Of a stretch of 64,000 bases of DNA, positions 34,215 through 42,390 are shown piece by piece. Each line of letters begins with the position of its first letter. Positions within the stretch are counted from its first letter, which is position 1. A model generated the notes under the pieces. The model ran no database searches, had not been told where the DNA came from, and worked only from the letters and a program-made list of their open reading frames with translations. Source of the stretch: Hoskinsella mucinilytica (GTDB lineage: Bacteria > Bacillota_I > Bacilli_A > Erysipelotrichales > Erysipelotrichaceae); assembly GCF_045223415.1 (NCBI RefSeq), contig NZ_JBEQZJ010000012.1, positions 1 to 64,000 of the forward strand, in the 5' to 3' direction. The position numbers and the translations under genes are program-made.

Positions 34215-35667
34215 AGATGAACAGATAGAACGAGAAACATTAGTGAATATATTAGAGAAAGGTATTGCGCATGTGGAACTTTTTGCCGCTAAAAACGGAT
34301 CAGAGGCATTACAGCTTTATGAAAAAAAGCGTCCTTCCATCATCTTGGCTGATATCAATATCCCTCAAATCAGTGGATTAGAGGTTATCAGACGTATCAA
34401 AGAATATCATGATGATTGTGAATTTCTTATATTATCAAGTTATAATTATTTCCATTATGCTCAAGAAGCAATTCGCTTAGGTGTGGAAGACTTTATCCTT
34501 AAGCCATATAATATCAACGACCTGGTAAATGCTGTAACACATATCATTCAGAAACAAAATACAAAAAGTAAAGAGCAGGCCGCTAGAAGTGAATTAATGG
34601 AAAAGTTAGAAAAATACACTCCTATCATGGAAAATGAATGTTTTTACTCTATCTTATCCAATGAGGATGAATTGATGTTAAAACAGAAGTTACAATTATT
34701 AGATAAACATATCATCAGCGGATTTTGTGTCATTTGCATAGATAAGAGCACACAAGAACGTATCATGGAAGATATGAAAAAAAGAGGATATCGTATCTTA
34801 CATGGACAACTACATGGGGAATATATCTTGTTTATTTTCTTTGATCATCCTATTTATCCAAGTGAGGAAAAGGAGTTATCCGGTTATTTTCAAACATTAG
34901 AAGAAATGAATGGAAAATTGCGTATCGGTAGCTTGGAAAAGGATATCGATATGTATGAGTCCTATCGTATGGCGAAACAAAATGAGATACAAGATTTTGC
35001 CAATCTACAGGATACAACAAAAAAAGAGGGACATGATAGAGAACAACTTATCGAACAAATGATACAAGCATTTGATGAATTGGATGAGGATAAGGTGAAG
35101 ATGCTAATCGCTTCTTATGCTCAATTAGTGTTGTCTAAGGAAAAGGATCAAATGAATGAGGATATTCAGTTATTAATGGATAATCTTCTCATTCATTTAA
35201 AGGATACTTATGATCAAATTGAACTTAGTGCAATAGCTTCCAATCCCATCACATCAGTAAATTTTCAAGAGCTTATGCTGTATCTGCAAATGAATGTTAT
35301 GAGTTATTATCAGACTATGAGTGTTTATCGCTTTAAAAATACCAATCAGTTGGTTAGGCAAGCATTGAAGTTCATTGATACCAATTATCGTCGTCCTATC
35401 ACATTGAATGACATGGCAGAGGCTTTACATGTATCCCCATTTTATATCAGTAAGCTATTGAATACGAGCATGAAAAAAACGTTTACCGAACTGATCAGTG
35501 AACGTCGTGTAGAGGCAAGTAAAGAGCTTTTAAAAACCAATAAAAGAATCAAAGAAATTGCTTATGAAGTTGGATTTCAAGGTCAAAACTATTTCACTAA
35601 GATATTTAAAAAATACACAGGAGTCACACCTAAAGTATATAAAAATACCTTTGAGAATGAATCTTAA
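34192..35667 (+). CDS. YesN-type response regulator (receiver plus AraC DNA-binding)
   Basis: 491 residues. Receiver domain with E8/D9, phospho-Asp54 in ILADINIP, SSYN and LKPYN. A middle helical region of about 250 residues follows, then a C-terminal AraC-type double helix-turn-helix (about 390-490) with ITLNDMAEALHVSPFYISKLL and IAYEVGFQGQNYFTKIFKKYTG. Start is the ATG after AAAGGATGAG, overlapping the kinase gene. In this family the targets are usually carbohydrate uptake genes; none adjoins, so its regulon lies elsewhere or includes the flanking RNAs. Confidence 0.94.
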   Translation: MTRILVIEDEQIERETLVNILEKGIAHVELFAAKNGSEALQLYEKKRPSIILADINIPQISGLEVIRRIKEYHDDCEFLILSSYNYFHYAQEAIRLGVEDFILKPYNINDLVNAVTHIIQKQNTKSKEQAARSELMEKLEKYTPIMENECFYSILSNEDELMLKQKLQLLDKHIISGFCVICIDKSTQERIMEDMKKRGYRILHGQLHGEYILFIFFDHPIYPSEEKELSGYFQTLEEMNGKLRIGSLEKDIDMYESYRMAKQNEIQDFANLQDTTKKEGHDREQLIEQMIQAFDELDEDKVKMLIASYAQLVLSKEKDQMNEDIQLLMDNLLIHLKDTYDQIELSAIASNPITSVNFQELMLYLQMNVMSYYQTMSVYRFKNTNQLVRQALKFIDTNYRRPITLNDMAEALHVSPFYISKLLNTSMKKTFTELISERRVEASKELLKTNKRIKEIAYEVGFQGQNYFTKIFKKYTGVTPKVYKNTFENES

Positions 35668-35728
35668 TCAAGCACTTTTTCAAAAATAAGTATCAAAAAC
35701 AGAAGAAAAAGCTAGAATTTTCTAAAAA

Positions 35729-35766
35729 TAGCAACAAATTGCTATAAATATGTTGTATAATATAAT
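35729..35766 (+). promoter_or_regulatory. Promoter with inverted repeat before second small RNA
   Basis: Perfect inverted repeat TAGCAA-CAAA-TTGCTA (35729-35744) lies next to tandem TATAAT hexamers (35756-35761 and 35761-35766). The repeat could be an operator; its right arm can serve as a -35 (16 bases before the second hexamer). Confidence 0.45.
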
Positions 35767-35767
35767 A

Positions 35768-35888
35768 CGCAGATAAGACCAATCATACTATCTGCAATAC
35801 CATAATGTAAGGTTGTTACCAGCCAACCTTAAATTAATCCTTTTTCTTTAAAAAAGTTCCCGCTTCTCCCAGAGCGGGGCCTTTTTTA
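35768..35888 (+). ncRNA. Candidate small RNA with three hairpins
   Basis: No protein is encoded. Hairpin 1 is GCAGATA/TATCTGC (35769-35775 with 35789-35795), hairpin 2 AAGGTTG/CAACCTT (35809-35815 with 35824-35830), and hairpin 3 CCCGCT/AGCGGG (35859-35864 with 35873-35878) followed by six T residues, a terminator. A pyrimidine/A-rich single-stranded stretch separates hairpins 2 and 3. The promoter just upstream places the start at hairpin 1. It may alternatively be the 3' end of the response regulator transcript, but the stop at 35667 is 100 bases away and a promoter intervenes. Confidence 0.5.
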
Positions 35889-35918
35889 TATATATACAAA
35901 AAACAGGAGGATCCTGTT

Positions 35919-36125
35919 TTAACGTTGTTCCACATTAAAGTAGAGTGCTTTAAATCTGCTGTCTGCTTTCAAAGCCTTCTTCAATTCTGATGCGAATGTT
36001 TGATCATCATTTGATGTAAATTGAAGTGATAAGCCTTGTTTCTTTACAAAGTGAATGCTTTCATCATATGCCTCAGCAAATTGGATAATATCATCCTGTA
36101 ACATTGCGCAATTGATTAAGATCAT
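35919..36125 (-). CDS. Small protein of 68 residues overlapping the RpiR gene
   Basis: Not recognised; soluble, alpha/beta, beginning MILINCAMLQDD. AAAGGAG lies nine bases before the ATG. It overlaps the end of the upstream RpiR gene by 35 bases in another frame, so it would be translationally coupled. It could be chance, but the ribosome binding site and the absence of other coding in the interval support it modestly. The bottom strand beyond it has no clear terminator. Confidence 0.45.
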   Translation of the reverse strand: MILINCAMLQDDIIQFAEAYDESIHFVKKQGLSLQFTSNDDQTFASELKKALKADSRFKALYFNVEQR

Positions 36126-36882
36126 CGTTTTTTTCTCCTTTCTCTAATTCTTTAGCGACATAACTCGTTAGTAAGTCAGCGAATACCAGGAAGAATACCT
36201 GATTTTCTAAATATTTATGCATGTTTTGATTACGACTATTTGGTAGCCAGATCATATGTTTTGCATATTTACGGATGGTTGTCTTCTCATTCATGGTTAT
36301 CAGAATGATAGGAATATCCTTTTCTTTATATTCGTTGATAAAGTCCTTCGCACTTTCACCCTCCGCCGTAAATAAGATGATGATGTCTTCTTTTGTGATG
36401 AAGTGTTTGACTTCGTGACGATCATCACTACTAAAAGCCACAGAAGGCTTCGCTAGTTTCAACATGTTGTATTGAAATGATTGCGCAGGTAGAAAGCTTT
36501 TATGCATACCAATGCTCACAACTGTCCTTGCATAAGCGATTTCTTGAGCTATGGTAATTAACTCTTCTTCTTTTAAAACATTTTGCATCATCAAGATCAG
36601 ATTGCTATAGGCTTCAAGAATGGTTTCTTGACTATCCTCATTTGTTAAAGATTGTTTTTCACAACGGTAAATGTCAAATTTAAATTCATTGTAAGAAGGA
36701 TAACCCAGCTTTTGTATAAATCTAGTCAAAGAGGCCTGTGAAATGCCGTATTCTTTAGCTAAGTTGGTTACAGTTGCGTTTCGAAAAATAGCATCTGCAT
36801 TTTTATTGATTAGCTCTACGATGTGCTGATCTGTTTTTGTAAAGGAACCTTGTTTCAATTCCATTAATTCATAAGGATTCAT
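36091..36882 (-). CDS. RpiR-family transcriptional regulator (HTH plus SIS)
   Basis: 263 residues. An N-terminal helix-turn-helix (about 1-75) with VTNLAKEYGISQASLTRFIQKLGYPSY split over the conserved helices, then a SIS sugar-phosphate-binding domain (about 105-240) with VSIGMHKSFLPAQSF and FTAEGESAKDF. RpiR proteins control amino-sugar and sugar-phosphate genes and respond to phosphosugars. Start is ATG four bases after GGTGAT. It follows the ceramidase-like gene on the minus strand and faces the divergent EIIC operon, so these are its likely targets. Confidence 0.9.
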   Translation of the reverse strand: MNPYELMELKQGSFTKTDQHIVELINKNADAIFRNATVTNLAKEYGISQASLTRFIQKLGYPSYNEFKFDIYRCEKQSLTNEDSQETILEAYSNLILMMQNVLKEEELITIAQEIAYARTVVSIGMHKSFLPAQSFQYNMLKLAKPSVAFSSDDRHEVKHFITKEDIIILFTAEGESAKDFINEYKEKDIPIILITMNEKTTIRKYAKHMIWLPNSRNQNMHKYLENQVFFLVFADLLTSYVAKELEKGEKNDDLNQLRNVTG

Positions 36883-36914
36883 ATTTATCACCTATAGGTA
36901 TGATAACGGATTTC

Positions 36915-38123
36915 TTATTTATAATCAACATAAATACGTGATTTACTTTCTTTTATCACTTTTTGAATGAATTTATCAGCCTCACCTATTTGAAGTCTGG
37001 AATTGAAGGTTTCAAAATATTTACCATACTGTTCTTCTGGGACAAGATAATTGCAATAATTACCACTATAACAAATCAAAATAACGATTTTATCTGGAAA
37101 AGCCTCTTTGATCTTTTTTCCAAAAGCGCTTAAGATATCACCCGGTAGTGTGATCAACAAAAGCTTGCCATAATCAATGACATCAGCATGTAGATGCATT
37201 TCAAATCGCCCAAAACTTTCTTTGATATCACATTTATGCAAATACAGAGAGGAAACAGGAGATTCTGGGTTTTCTTCAATCTGTTTTCTGATTGCCTGAT
37301 GCACAGGATCATGTTTAAAATCGGATATGCTAATATAATCTACAGACCAATGTGAACATGTAGTAAGTGTTAGATCGTCAGATACCTTTTTGTCATAAAA
37401 TTGCGAAACAATGTTGGAAGAGGAACTTTCCAGACTTTCAGTACCATTTCGATAAAATCTTGTAGATACATCGCCACATGTGCCATTACTGATCAATACA
37501 GGAGCATGTAGTTTTTCCTGTAATCGATTTCGAATATGTCCTAATAAATCAGCGCTTAATAATAGATTGTCGCCATTCAATAAAGTAGGATGTGTACTAA
37601 TATTCGCAAATCCTCCAATACATGTTTCGCCTTGTACAAATTTTAAAAGATGAAAAGATTTGTCGCTCCAAGATTCTTTCACATTACGATTACCGTAAAT
37701 ACCATCGATCATGCAATGTTCATAGATCAATTGACATGGTTTTAAATGTTGTACACAATATTGAAGGTCTTGAATGATCTGTTGCTTTAGTTGCTTTGTT
37801 AATTCACTTTCCGCTGCTACTTGTTCAAATGTTAATTTAAAGAAGCATGGGGCACTATGTGTATGGATACAACTAATCAAAATAAGTTCTTGTGCAATTC
37901 CAGTTGCTAAAGAGACTTCTTTTTTGATATCCTCCACAAAGCTTTTTTCAAGACAGATACAATCTATCATCGCAAGCAGAATCGTTGTCTGTTCTACTTC
38001 TAAAGCCATATAGTTGACTTCTATGGGATCTAGTACCCCAATACTTTCTTTCTTTCTTTCATACCCACCCATCCTGCAGGGACGTTGTGGAGTTACATCT
38101 GTTTTAGAAAAACAAACGTTCAT
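36915..38123 (-). CDS. Neutral-ceramidase-like hydrolase (N-terminal catalytic domain)
   Basis: 402 residues, resembling the N-terminal domain of neutral/alkaline ceramidases (Ceramidase_alk), zinc-dependent amidases. Key family elements are kept: the KTDVTP and GGYERK start, HTHSAP at about residue 88-93 (zinc His), STHPTLL at about 178 (zinc His), and GTCGDVS, the region of the nucleophilic serine. There is no signal peptide and no C-terminal beta domain, so it is cytoplasmic and shorter than secreted ceramidases (about 650 residues). With RpiR, PTS EIIC and ChbG neighbours, the substrate is more likely an N-acyl sugar or similar amide than ceramide. Start is ATG after GAGGTGGT; an in-frame GTG nine bases upstream is inside that site. 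Confidence 0.75.
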   Translation of the reverse strand: MNVCFSKTDVTPQRPCRMGGYERKKESIGVLDPIEVNYMALEVEQTTILLAMIDCICLEKSFVEDIKKEVSLATGIAQELILISCIHTHSAPCFFKLTFEQVAAESELTKQLKQQIIQDLQYCVQHLKPCQLIYEHCMIDGIYGNRNVKESWSDKSFHLLKFVQGETCIGGFANISTHPTLLNGDNLLLSADLLGHIRNRLQEKLHAPVLISNGTCGDVSTRFYRNGTESLESSSSNIVSQFYDKKVSDDLTLTTCSHWSVDYISISDFKHDPVHQAIRKQIEENPESPVSSLYLHKCDIKESFGRFEMHLHADVIDYGKLLLITLPGDILSAFGKKIKEAFPDKIVILICYSGNYCNYLVPEEQYGKYFETFNSRLQIGEADKFIQKVIKESKSRIYVDYK

Positions 38124-38205
38124 GATAACCACCTCTTTTTTACACTTTTATTAAAGCACACATTTCCAATAAATGCAAATTTAATTTAAAAAATTTAAAA
38201 AAGTA

Positions 38206-38234
38206 TTGAATGGTTCATTCACATGTGCTAGACT
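38206..38234 (+). promoter_or_regulatory. EIIC operon promoter with palindromic operator
   Basis: TTGAAT (38206-38211), a 17-base spacer and TAGACT (38229-38234) with extended -10 TGC. A perfect palindrome with arms TGAATG and CATTCA around GTT (38207-38221) overlaps the -35 and lies between the divergent genes, so it is a good RpiR operator candidate. Confidence 0.6.
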
Positions 38235-38250
38235 GTAAATGGGGTTGGAA

Positions 38251-38290
38251 GCGATAACATCCCTCAGGTGCACATGTAGGATACCATCGC
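38251..38290 (+). other. Leader hairpin upstream of EIIC gene
   Basis: GCGAT (38251-38255) pairs with ATCGC (38286-38290), and ATCC (38259-38262) with GGAT (38279-38282), across a 3x3 internal loop. The loop holds GCACATGT (38270-38277), an inverted copy of ACATGTGC at the promoter (38221-38228). It is followed by 44 bases and then the EIIC ribosome binding site. Function unknown. Confidence 0.4.
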
Positions 38291-38334
38291 TAACTCATTA
38301 TGATAACAGTGAAAACTGGAGAGGAGAAAGGATT

Positions 38335-39645
38335 ATGTCTGAATCAAAACAAGGAATTATGGATAAATTCCAAGGATTCATGGAAGAGAAAATTTTGCCA
38401 TTCGCTACAAAACTGGGAAATCAGCGTCATATGGCAGCTATTCGTGATGGAATGTCAATCTTGATTCCATTAACGATCATCGGTGGTATTGCAATGGTAT
38501 TGGCGATTCCTCCCGTACCAAGTGGTATAGAAAATACAAACTTCTTTTATGGCTTTTTATTAGCATGGCAATCATGGGCGGCTACCTATAACGCTACCTT
38601 AATGGTTCCTTATTACCTAACCATCGGTATCATATCAATTTACGTAGTTGCAGGGGTATCTTATCGTCTTGCAAAATCTTATGATATGGATGGCATCAAT
38701 AACATGATAGCAGCTTTGCTTGTATTCTTATGTATTGCCGGTTTCCCTGATGGAGCTACCATTCAAGCCGGACAGTTAGGCGCCAGTGCAATGTTTACAG
38801 GATTATTGATTGCGATGATCGTTGTGGAAATCAATCGTATCTTTATAAAGAAGCATATTTGTATTAAAATGCCTGCAGCGGTTCCACCAAATGTAGCAGC
38901 ACCTTTCAACGTACTTCTACCTTTGGCATTTAATGTTATTTTATTCTTAGGTTTGAATATGGTTAGTACTGAGCTTGTTGGTGGTGGACTTACTACATTG
39001 ATTTATAAAGCATTCCAACCATTTATTTCAGCTTCCGGAAGCTTGCCAAGTATCCTATTGATCAACTTCTTGATGACAACATTCTGGTTCTTCGGTATCC
39101 ATGGCGCAAACATGGTGTCTGTTGTAACTAGTCCGATCACTACCATGGGACTAGCATTAAATGCAGAAGCATATGCAAATAATTTACCTTTGCCACAGAT
39201 CTTCTCAGGAGCAGTTAATAGCGTATTCGGAAATTGGATCACTTATACGGCAATGCTGATCGTAATGCTGTTGGTATGTAAGTCAGCACAAATGAAAAGT
39301 GTATCTCGAGTCGCTTTGATTCCTACACTATTTAATATCAATGAACCGATGATCTTTGGTATTCCAACAGTATTGAACGTCTTTACTTATATGCCATTAT
39401 TGATTTGTTCTATGGTTAACTTCTCAATAGCGTATTTGTTAATGGATGCGAACATCATCGGACGCTTCTTTGTAACGCTACCATTTACGGTACCAGGACC
39501 ATTACAGGCTTTCTTGGCAACCATGGATTGGAAAACCATCGTTGTTTGGTTTGCGTTGCTTGCGTTAGACTGCGTCATTGTGTTCCCATTCTTAAAAACA
39601 TACGATAAGCAGCTACTTTCAAAAGAAAACGAAGAAGAAGCATAA
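38335..39645 (+). CDS. PTS EIIC component, lactose/cellobiose/chitobiose family
   Basis: 436 residues with about nine to ten membrane segments. EIIC forms the sugar channel of the PTS. Family marks are DGMSILIPLTIIGG near the start, FWFFGIHGAN in the middle and NINEPMIFGIPTVLN, the hallmark of the CelB/ChbC/LacE EIIC group. Start is ATG after GAGGAG; an in-frame ATG at 38239 lacks a ribosome binding site. No EIIA or EIIB gene adjoins, so they must be supplied from elsewhere. With chbG downstream, a chitobiose-like or N-acylated disaccharide is the likely substrate. Confidence 0.92.
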   Translation: MSESKQGIMDKFQGFMEEKILPFATKLGNQRHMAAIRDGMSILIPLTIIGGIAMVLAIPPVPSGIENTNFFYGFLLAWQSWAATYNATLMVPYYLTIGIISIYVVAGVSYRLAKSYDMDGINNMIAALLVFLCIAGFPDGATIQAGQLGASAMFTGLLIAMIVVEINRIFIKKHICIKMPAAVPPNVAAPFNVLLPLAFNVILFLGLNMVSTELVGGGLTTLIYKAFQPFISASGSLPSILLINFLMTTFWFFGIHGANMVSVVTSPITTMGLALNAEAYANNLPLPQIFSGAVNSVFGNWITYTAMLIVMLLVCKSAQMKSVSRVALIPTLFNINEPMIFGIPTVLNVFTYMPLLICSMVNFSIAYLLMDANIIGRFFVTLPFTVPGPLQAFLATMDWKTIVVWFALLALDCVIVFPFLKTYDKQLLSKENEEEA

Positions 39646-39649
39646 AAAG

Positions 39650-39677
39650 GAACTCGGCTTGCTGGTAAGCTGAGTTC
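39650..39677 (+). other. Hairpin between EIIC and AEC genes
   Basis: GAACTCGGCTT (39650-39660) pairs with AAGCTGAGTTC (39667-39677) with one G-U pair and a six-base loop, followed by the weak T-run TTTCCTT. It is a leaky terminator or message-stabilising hairpin. Confidence 0.6.
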
Positions 39678-39698
39678 TTTCCTTAAGGAGGGAAAAAG

Positions 39699-40613
39699 AT
39701 GGATATGGCATATATCTTACTCAAACAGATCTTGATCATGTTTTTCATTATGCTGATCGGTGTGCTCTTATATCGACATAAAAAAATAAGTATGCAAGGT
39801 ACGAAAGAACTGGGAACCTTATTACTTTATATCGTGATTCCCATTGTGATCATTCAAAGCTTTTGTGTTGAATATACTAACGAGCGCATGACAGGATTAT
39901 GTTGGTCATTTCTGTTATCTCTATGTTCTCTTATACTAGCGATGTTGGTATCTTATTTGATTTTCAAACGCAAAAGACCATTGGATAACTTTGCGGCATC
40001 TTTTTCTAATGCCGGGTTTATCGGCATTCCCTTGGTTCAAGCAACGATAGGAAAAGAGGCAGTGTTTTATATTGCTAGCTATATTGCATTATTGAATATA
40101 TTACAATGGACCTATGGATTATTTGTGATGACAGGTAAAAAAGAGGGCATTCGGTTTACTAAGCTCATGGGTAATCCCATTGTAATTGCTGTTATTATAG
40201 GAATGATCATCTTCTTCTTACAACTTCCGATTCCTGAGCTTATACGAACAATGATGAGCTCTATGGCTGGTTTGAATACACCACTTGCAATGTTGATCAG
40301 CGGAGCTTATTTGGCACAGGTATCTTTTATTACGATGTTTCAGGATAAGCACTTGTTGTTTTCCAGTATCCTAAGGCTTTGTATCTTACCACTTATGACC
40401 TTTTTGTTATTGCTATGTGTTCCATTTGTCGATTCCTCTATTCGTCTTGCGATTTTGATTGCTGCCAGTGCACCAGTAGGTAGCAATATCGCCATCTTTG
40501 CATCTTTATATGATGCAGATTATCTTTATAGTGTAAAAACGGTTTGTCTTTCTACCATTTTGTCCATTGTGACGTTGCCACCACTTATACTGTTGGCTCA
40601 ACAATTTTTATAG
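39699..40613 (+). CDS. AEC family transporter (auxin efflux carrier type)
   Basis: 304 residues with about ten membrane segments in two inverted halves. AEC proteins export or exchange organic acids such as malate. The family motif region NAGFIGIPLVQATIG (about 97-111) and the C-terminal SAPVGSNIAIFASLY are present. AAGGAGGG precedes the ATG. It lies between EIIC and chbG genes on one transcript, so it may move an acid released during catabolism of the imported compound; that is inference. Confidence 0.88.
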   Translation: MDMAYILLKQILIMFFIMLIGVLLYRHKKISMQGTKELGTLLLYIVIPIVIIQSFCVEYTNERMTGLCWSFLLSLCSLILAMLVSYLIFKRKRPLDNFAASFSNAGFIGIPLVQATIGKEAVFYIASYIALLNILQWTYGLFVMTGKKEGIRFTKLMGNPIVIAVIIGMIIFFLQLPIPELIRTMMSSMAGLNTPLAMLISGAYLAQVSFITMFQDKHLLFSSILRLCILPLMTFLLLLCVPFVDSSIRLAILIAASAPVGSNIAIFASLYDADYLYSVKTVCLSTILSIVTLPPLILLAQQFL

Positions 40614-40625
40614 GAGGATATCTAT

Positions 40626-41351
40626 ATGAAATTAATCATAAATGCAGATGATTTTGCTTATACAAAAGGAGTGACACAGGGTATCATGGAAGGCTATCAT
40701 CATGGTATCATTCGCTCCACTACCGTTCTTAGTAATATGCCATATCTTGCCTATGGTGCATCTCTTGTCAAAGATGCTGATGAATTGGGTATCGGTGTTC
40801 ATTTAACCTTAACCTTAGGAGATGCTTTGACCCATGGCAAAACAATAACTACAAATGGCACGCATTTTAAAAGTAGGAAACAGTTTTATGAAGAATTGGA
40901 TCATGTTGATTTACAAGAAGTCTATGATGAATTTGAAGCACAGATCGAACACTTTATCAAAGTAATGAATCGATGTCCGGATCATCTGGATTCGCATCAT
41001 AGCGTACATGATGCCAAAGGGTTACTTGAGGTTTCGATAAAACTAGCCAAACGTTATCATATTCCTATGAGAAGATATGCAAACGCAATCTATGTTCCTG
41101 GATTTTATGGAGAAACTGCAACTGTAGATGATTTGATTGCCTTGATCTTACAACATAAAGATGAGGAAGCAATCGAAATTATGACACATCCAGGGTTCTG
41201 TGATTTAGAATTATATGAAAACAGCTCTTATCATACGCAACGAGTGGTAGAGCTTAGCGTTCTTTGCGATGAGCGTATAAAAGAGGTTCTTCATAAAGAG
41301 CATATCGATTTAACAAATTATAAGATGTTAAAAAGCCCCTTAGTCCTTTGA
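40626..41351 (+). CDS. ChbG/YdjC-family carbohydrate deacetylase
   Basis: 241 residues. ChbG removes an acetyl group from chito-oligosaccharides, such as chitobiose 6-phosphate, so that downstream glycosidase and regulator can act. The metal-binding NADDFAYTKG at the N-terminus, GVHLTLTLGD (about 58-67) and HLDSHHSVH (about 119-127) are typical. AGGAGG precedes the start, 12 bases after the AEC gene. Its 3' end lies within a bidirectional terminator. Together with the EIIC gene it suggests uptake and deacylation of an N-acylated disaccharide. Confidence 0.88.
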   Translation: MKLIINADDFAYTKGVTQGIMEGYHHGIIRSTTVLSNMPYLAYGASLVKDADELGIGVHLTLTLGDALTHGKTITTNGTHFKSRKQFYEELDHVDLQEVYDEFEAQIEHFIKVMNRCPDHLDSHHSVHDAKGLLEVSIKLAKRYHIPMRRYANAIYVPGFYGETATVDDLIALILQHKDEEAIEIMTHPGFCDLELYENSSYHTQRVVELSVLCDERIKEVLHKEHIDLTNYKMLKSPLVL

Positions 41352-41363
41352 TTAAGAGGCTTT
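41332..41363. terminator. Terminator shared by chbG and lacI-type gene
   Basis: AAAGCC-C-CTTA pairs with TAAG-A-GGCTTT (one C-A mismatch) around a ten-base loop. On the minus strand it runs into five T residues, so it mainly serves the LacI-type gene; it also covers the chbG stop codon. Confidence 0.7.
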
Positions 41364-42354
41364 ATTGTGTTGTTTTTCTCGCAAGGAAGCGAATCTCAAG
41401 CTCGATATGAGCTTGTTGCGCTTCAAATGCTAATTGTTGAATGGCTTGTTTCAAACAGGCGGCGGCCATATCTTCCATAGGTAGTTCTACCACAGATAAA
41501 GGTGTTGACGCAAATTCTTCTAATTCAGAATCAGCATTTCCAACGGCAATCAATTCCATATCCTTTGGTAACTTACAGCCTATTTCTTTCAAATAGCGTA
41601 GGATACCGATTGCCTGATAATCAGATAATGCAAAAATGGCATCATAATCAAGCGGTCTGGTTTGAATGGCTTCATAAGCATCTTTCATGGTCATTTTACA
41701 ATCAAGCTTAGAAACCTTGATATGCTTTGCTACACATGCTTTTTCAAATCCTTGTATCCTTTTCTTCATCCCGGGAAACAAGGACATATCTCCCACAAGT
41801 AAAGCATGTGTTCTTTGATGGGCGATAAACACCTCTGCAGCCAATTGACCGATGTTTTCGTCATTGACACAAACCGTAGAATAAACATCACTTGTTCGAT
41901 TATAAAGTATGATAGGAATCGGAAAGGTCATTGACTCTAGATAAGCAATATCTGATGGACTTGCATTACAGATGATCGCTGCATGATAATTTCCAAACTC
42001 AGAAACAGTTGCGACTTCCTCGATATGATCGTTTTTATAAGGGTGAATCAAAAATTCACAACGTTTATCTTCTTTCAACATAGCTTCTTGAAGACCATGT
42101 AAAAATCTGGTCATGAGGCTAGCACGGAAATCACTTGACCAATAAACAGCAATGGTAATTTGATTCATTTGATGCTGATCTCTTAATCTACGAGCACTAA
42201 CGTTAGGTCGATAACCAATCTCTTTCGCCGCTTTCCAAACTTTTTCTTGAGTTGCTTTAGAAATCTTACGAGTTTCGCTCTTTCCACCAATGACAATGCT
42301 GGCTGTGCTTGGACTAACACCTGCTTTTGCCGCAAGCTCTTTAATATTTGCCAT
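41362..42354 (-). CDS. LacI/GalR-family transcriptional regulator
   Basis: 330 residues. N-terminal helix-turn-helix and hinge (about 1-60): NIKELAAKAGVSPSTASIVI and YRPNVSARRLR. The ligand domain (about 63-330) has the type-1 binding-protein fold, with FALSDYQAIGILRYLKE and the AVGNADSELEEFA segment. It is divergent to the AtuA/CoA-transferase operon and separated from it by 145 bases containing perfect LacI-type palindromes with central CG, so it very likely represses that operon. The effector is unknown. Confidence 0.93.
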   Translation of the reverse strand: MANIKELAAKAGVSPSTASIVIGGKSETRKISKATQEKVWKAAKEIGYRPNVSARRLRDQHQMNQITIAVYWSSDFRASLMTRFLHGLQEAMLKEDKRCEFLIHPYKNDHIEEVATVSEFGNYHAAIICNASPSDIAYLESMTFPIPIILYNRTSDVYSTVCVNDENIGQLAAEVFIAHQRTHALLVGDMSLFPGMKKRIQGFEKACVAKHIKVSKLDCKMTMKDAYEAIQTRPLDYDAIFALSDYQAIGILRYLKEIGCKLPKDMELIAVGNADSELEEFASTPLSVVELPMEDMAAACLKQAIQQLAFEAQQAHIELEIRFLARKTTQ

Positions 42355-42390
42355 AGAAACACCCTTTCTTTTACGTAGGTATTATATCGG

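Noticed and set aside
38239..38334. 32-residue N-terminal extension of the EIIC protein
   Set aside because: In-frame ATG at 38239 has no ribosome binding site, lies at the predicted transcription start, and the extension does not look like EIIC; start at 38335 has GAGGAG.
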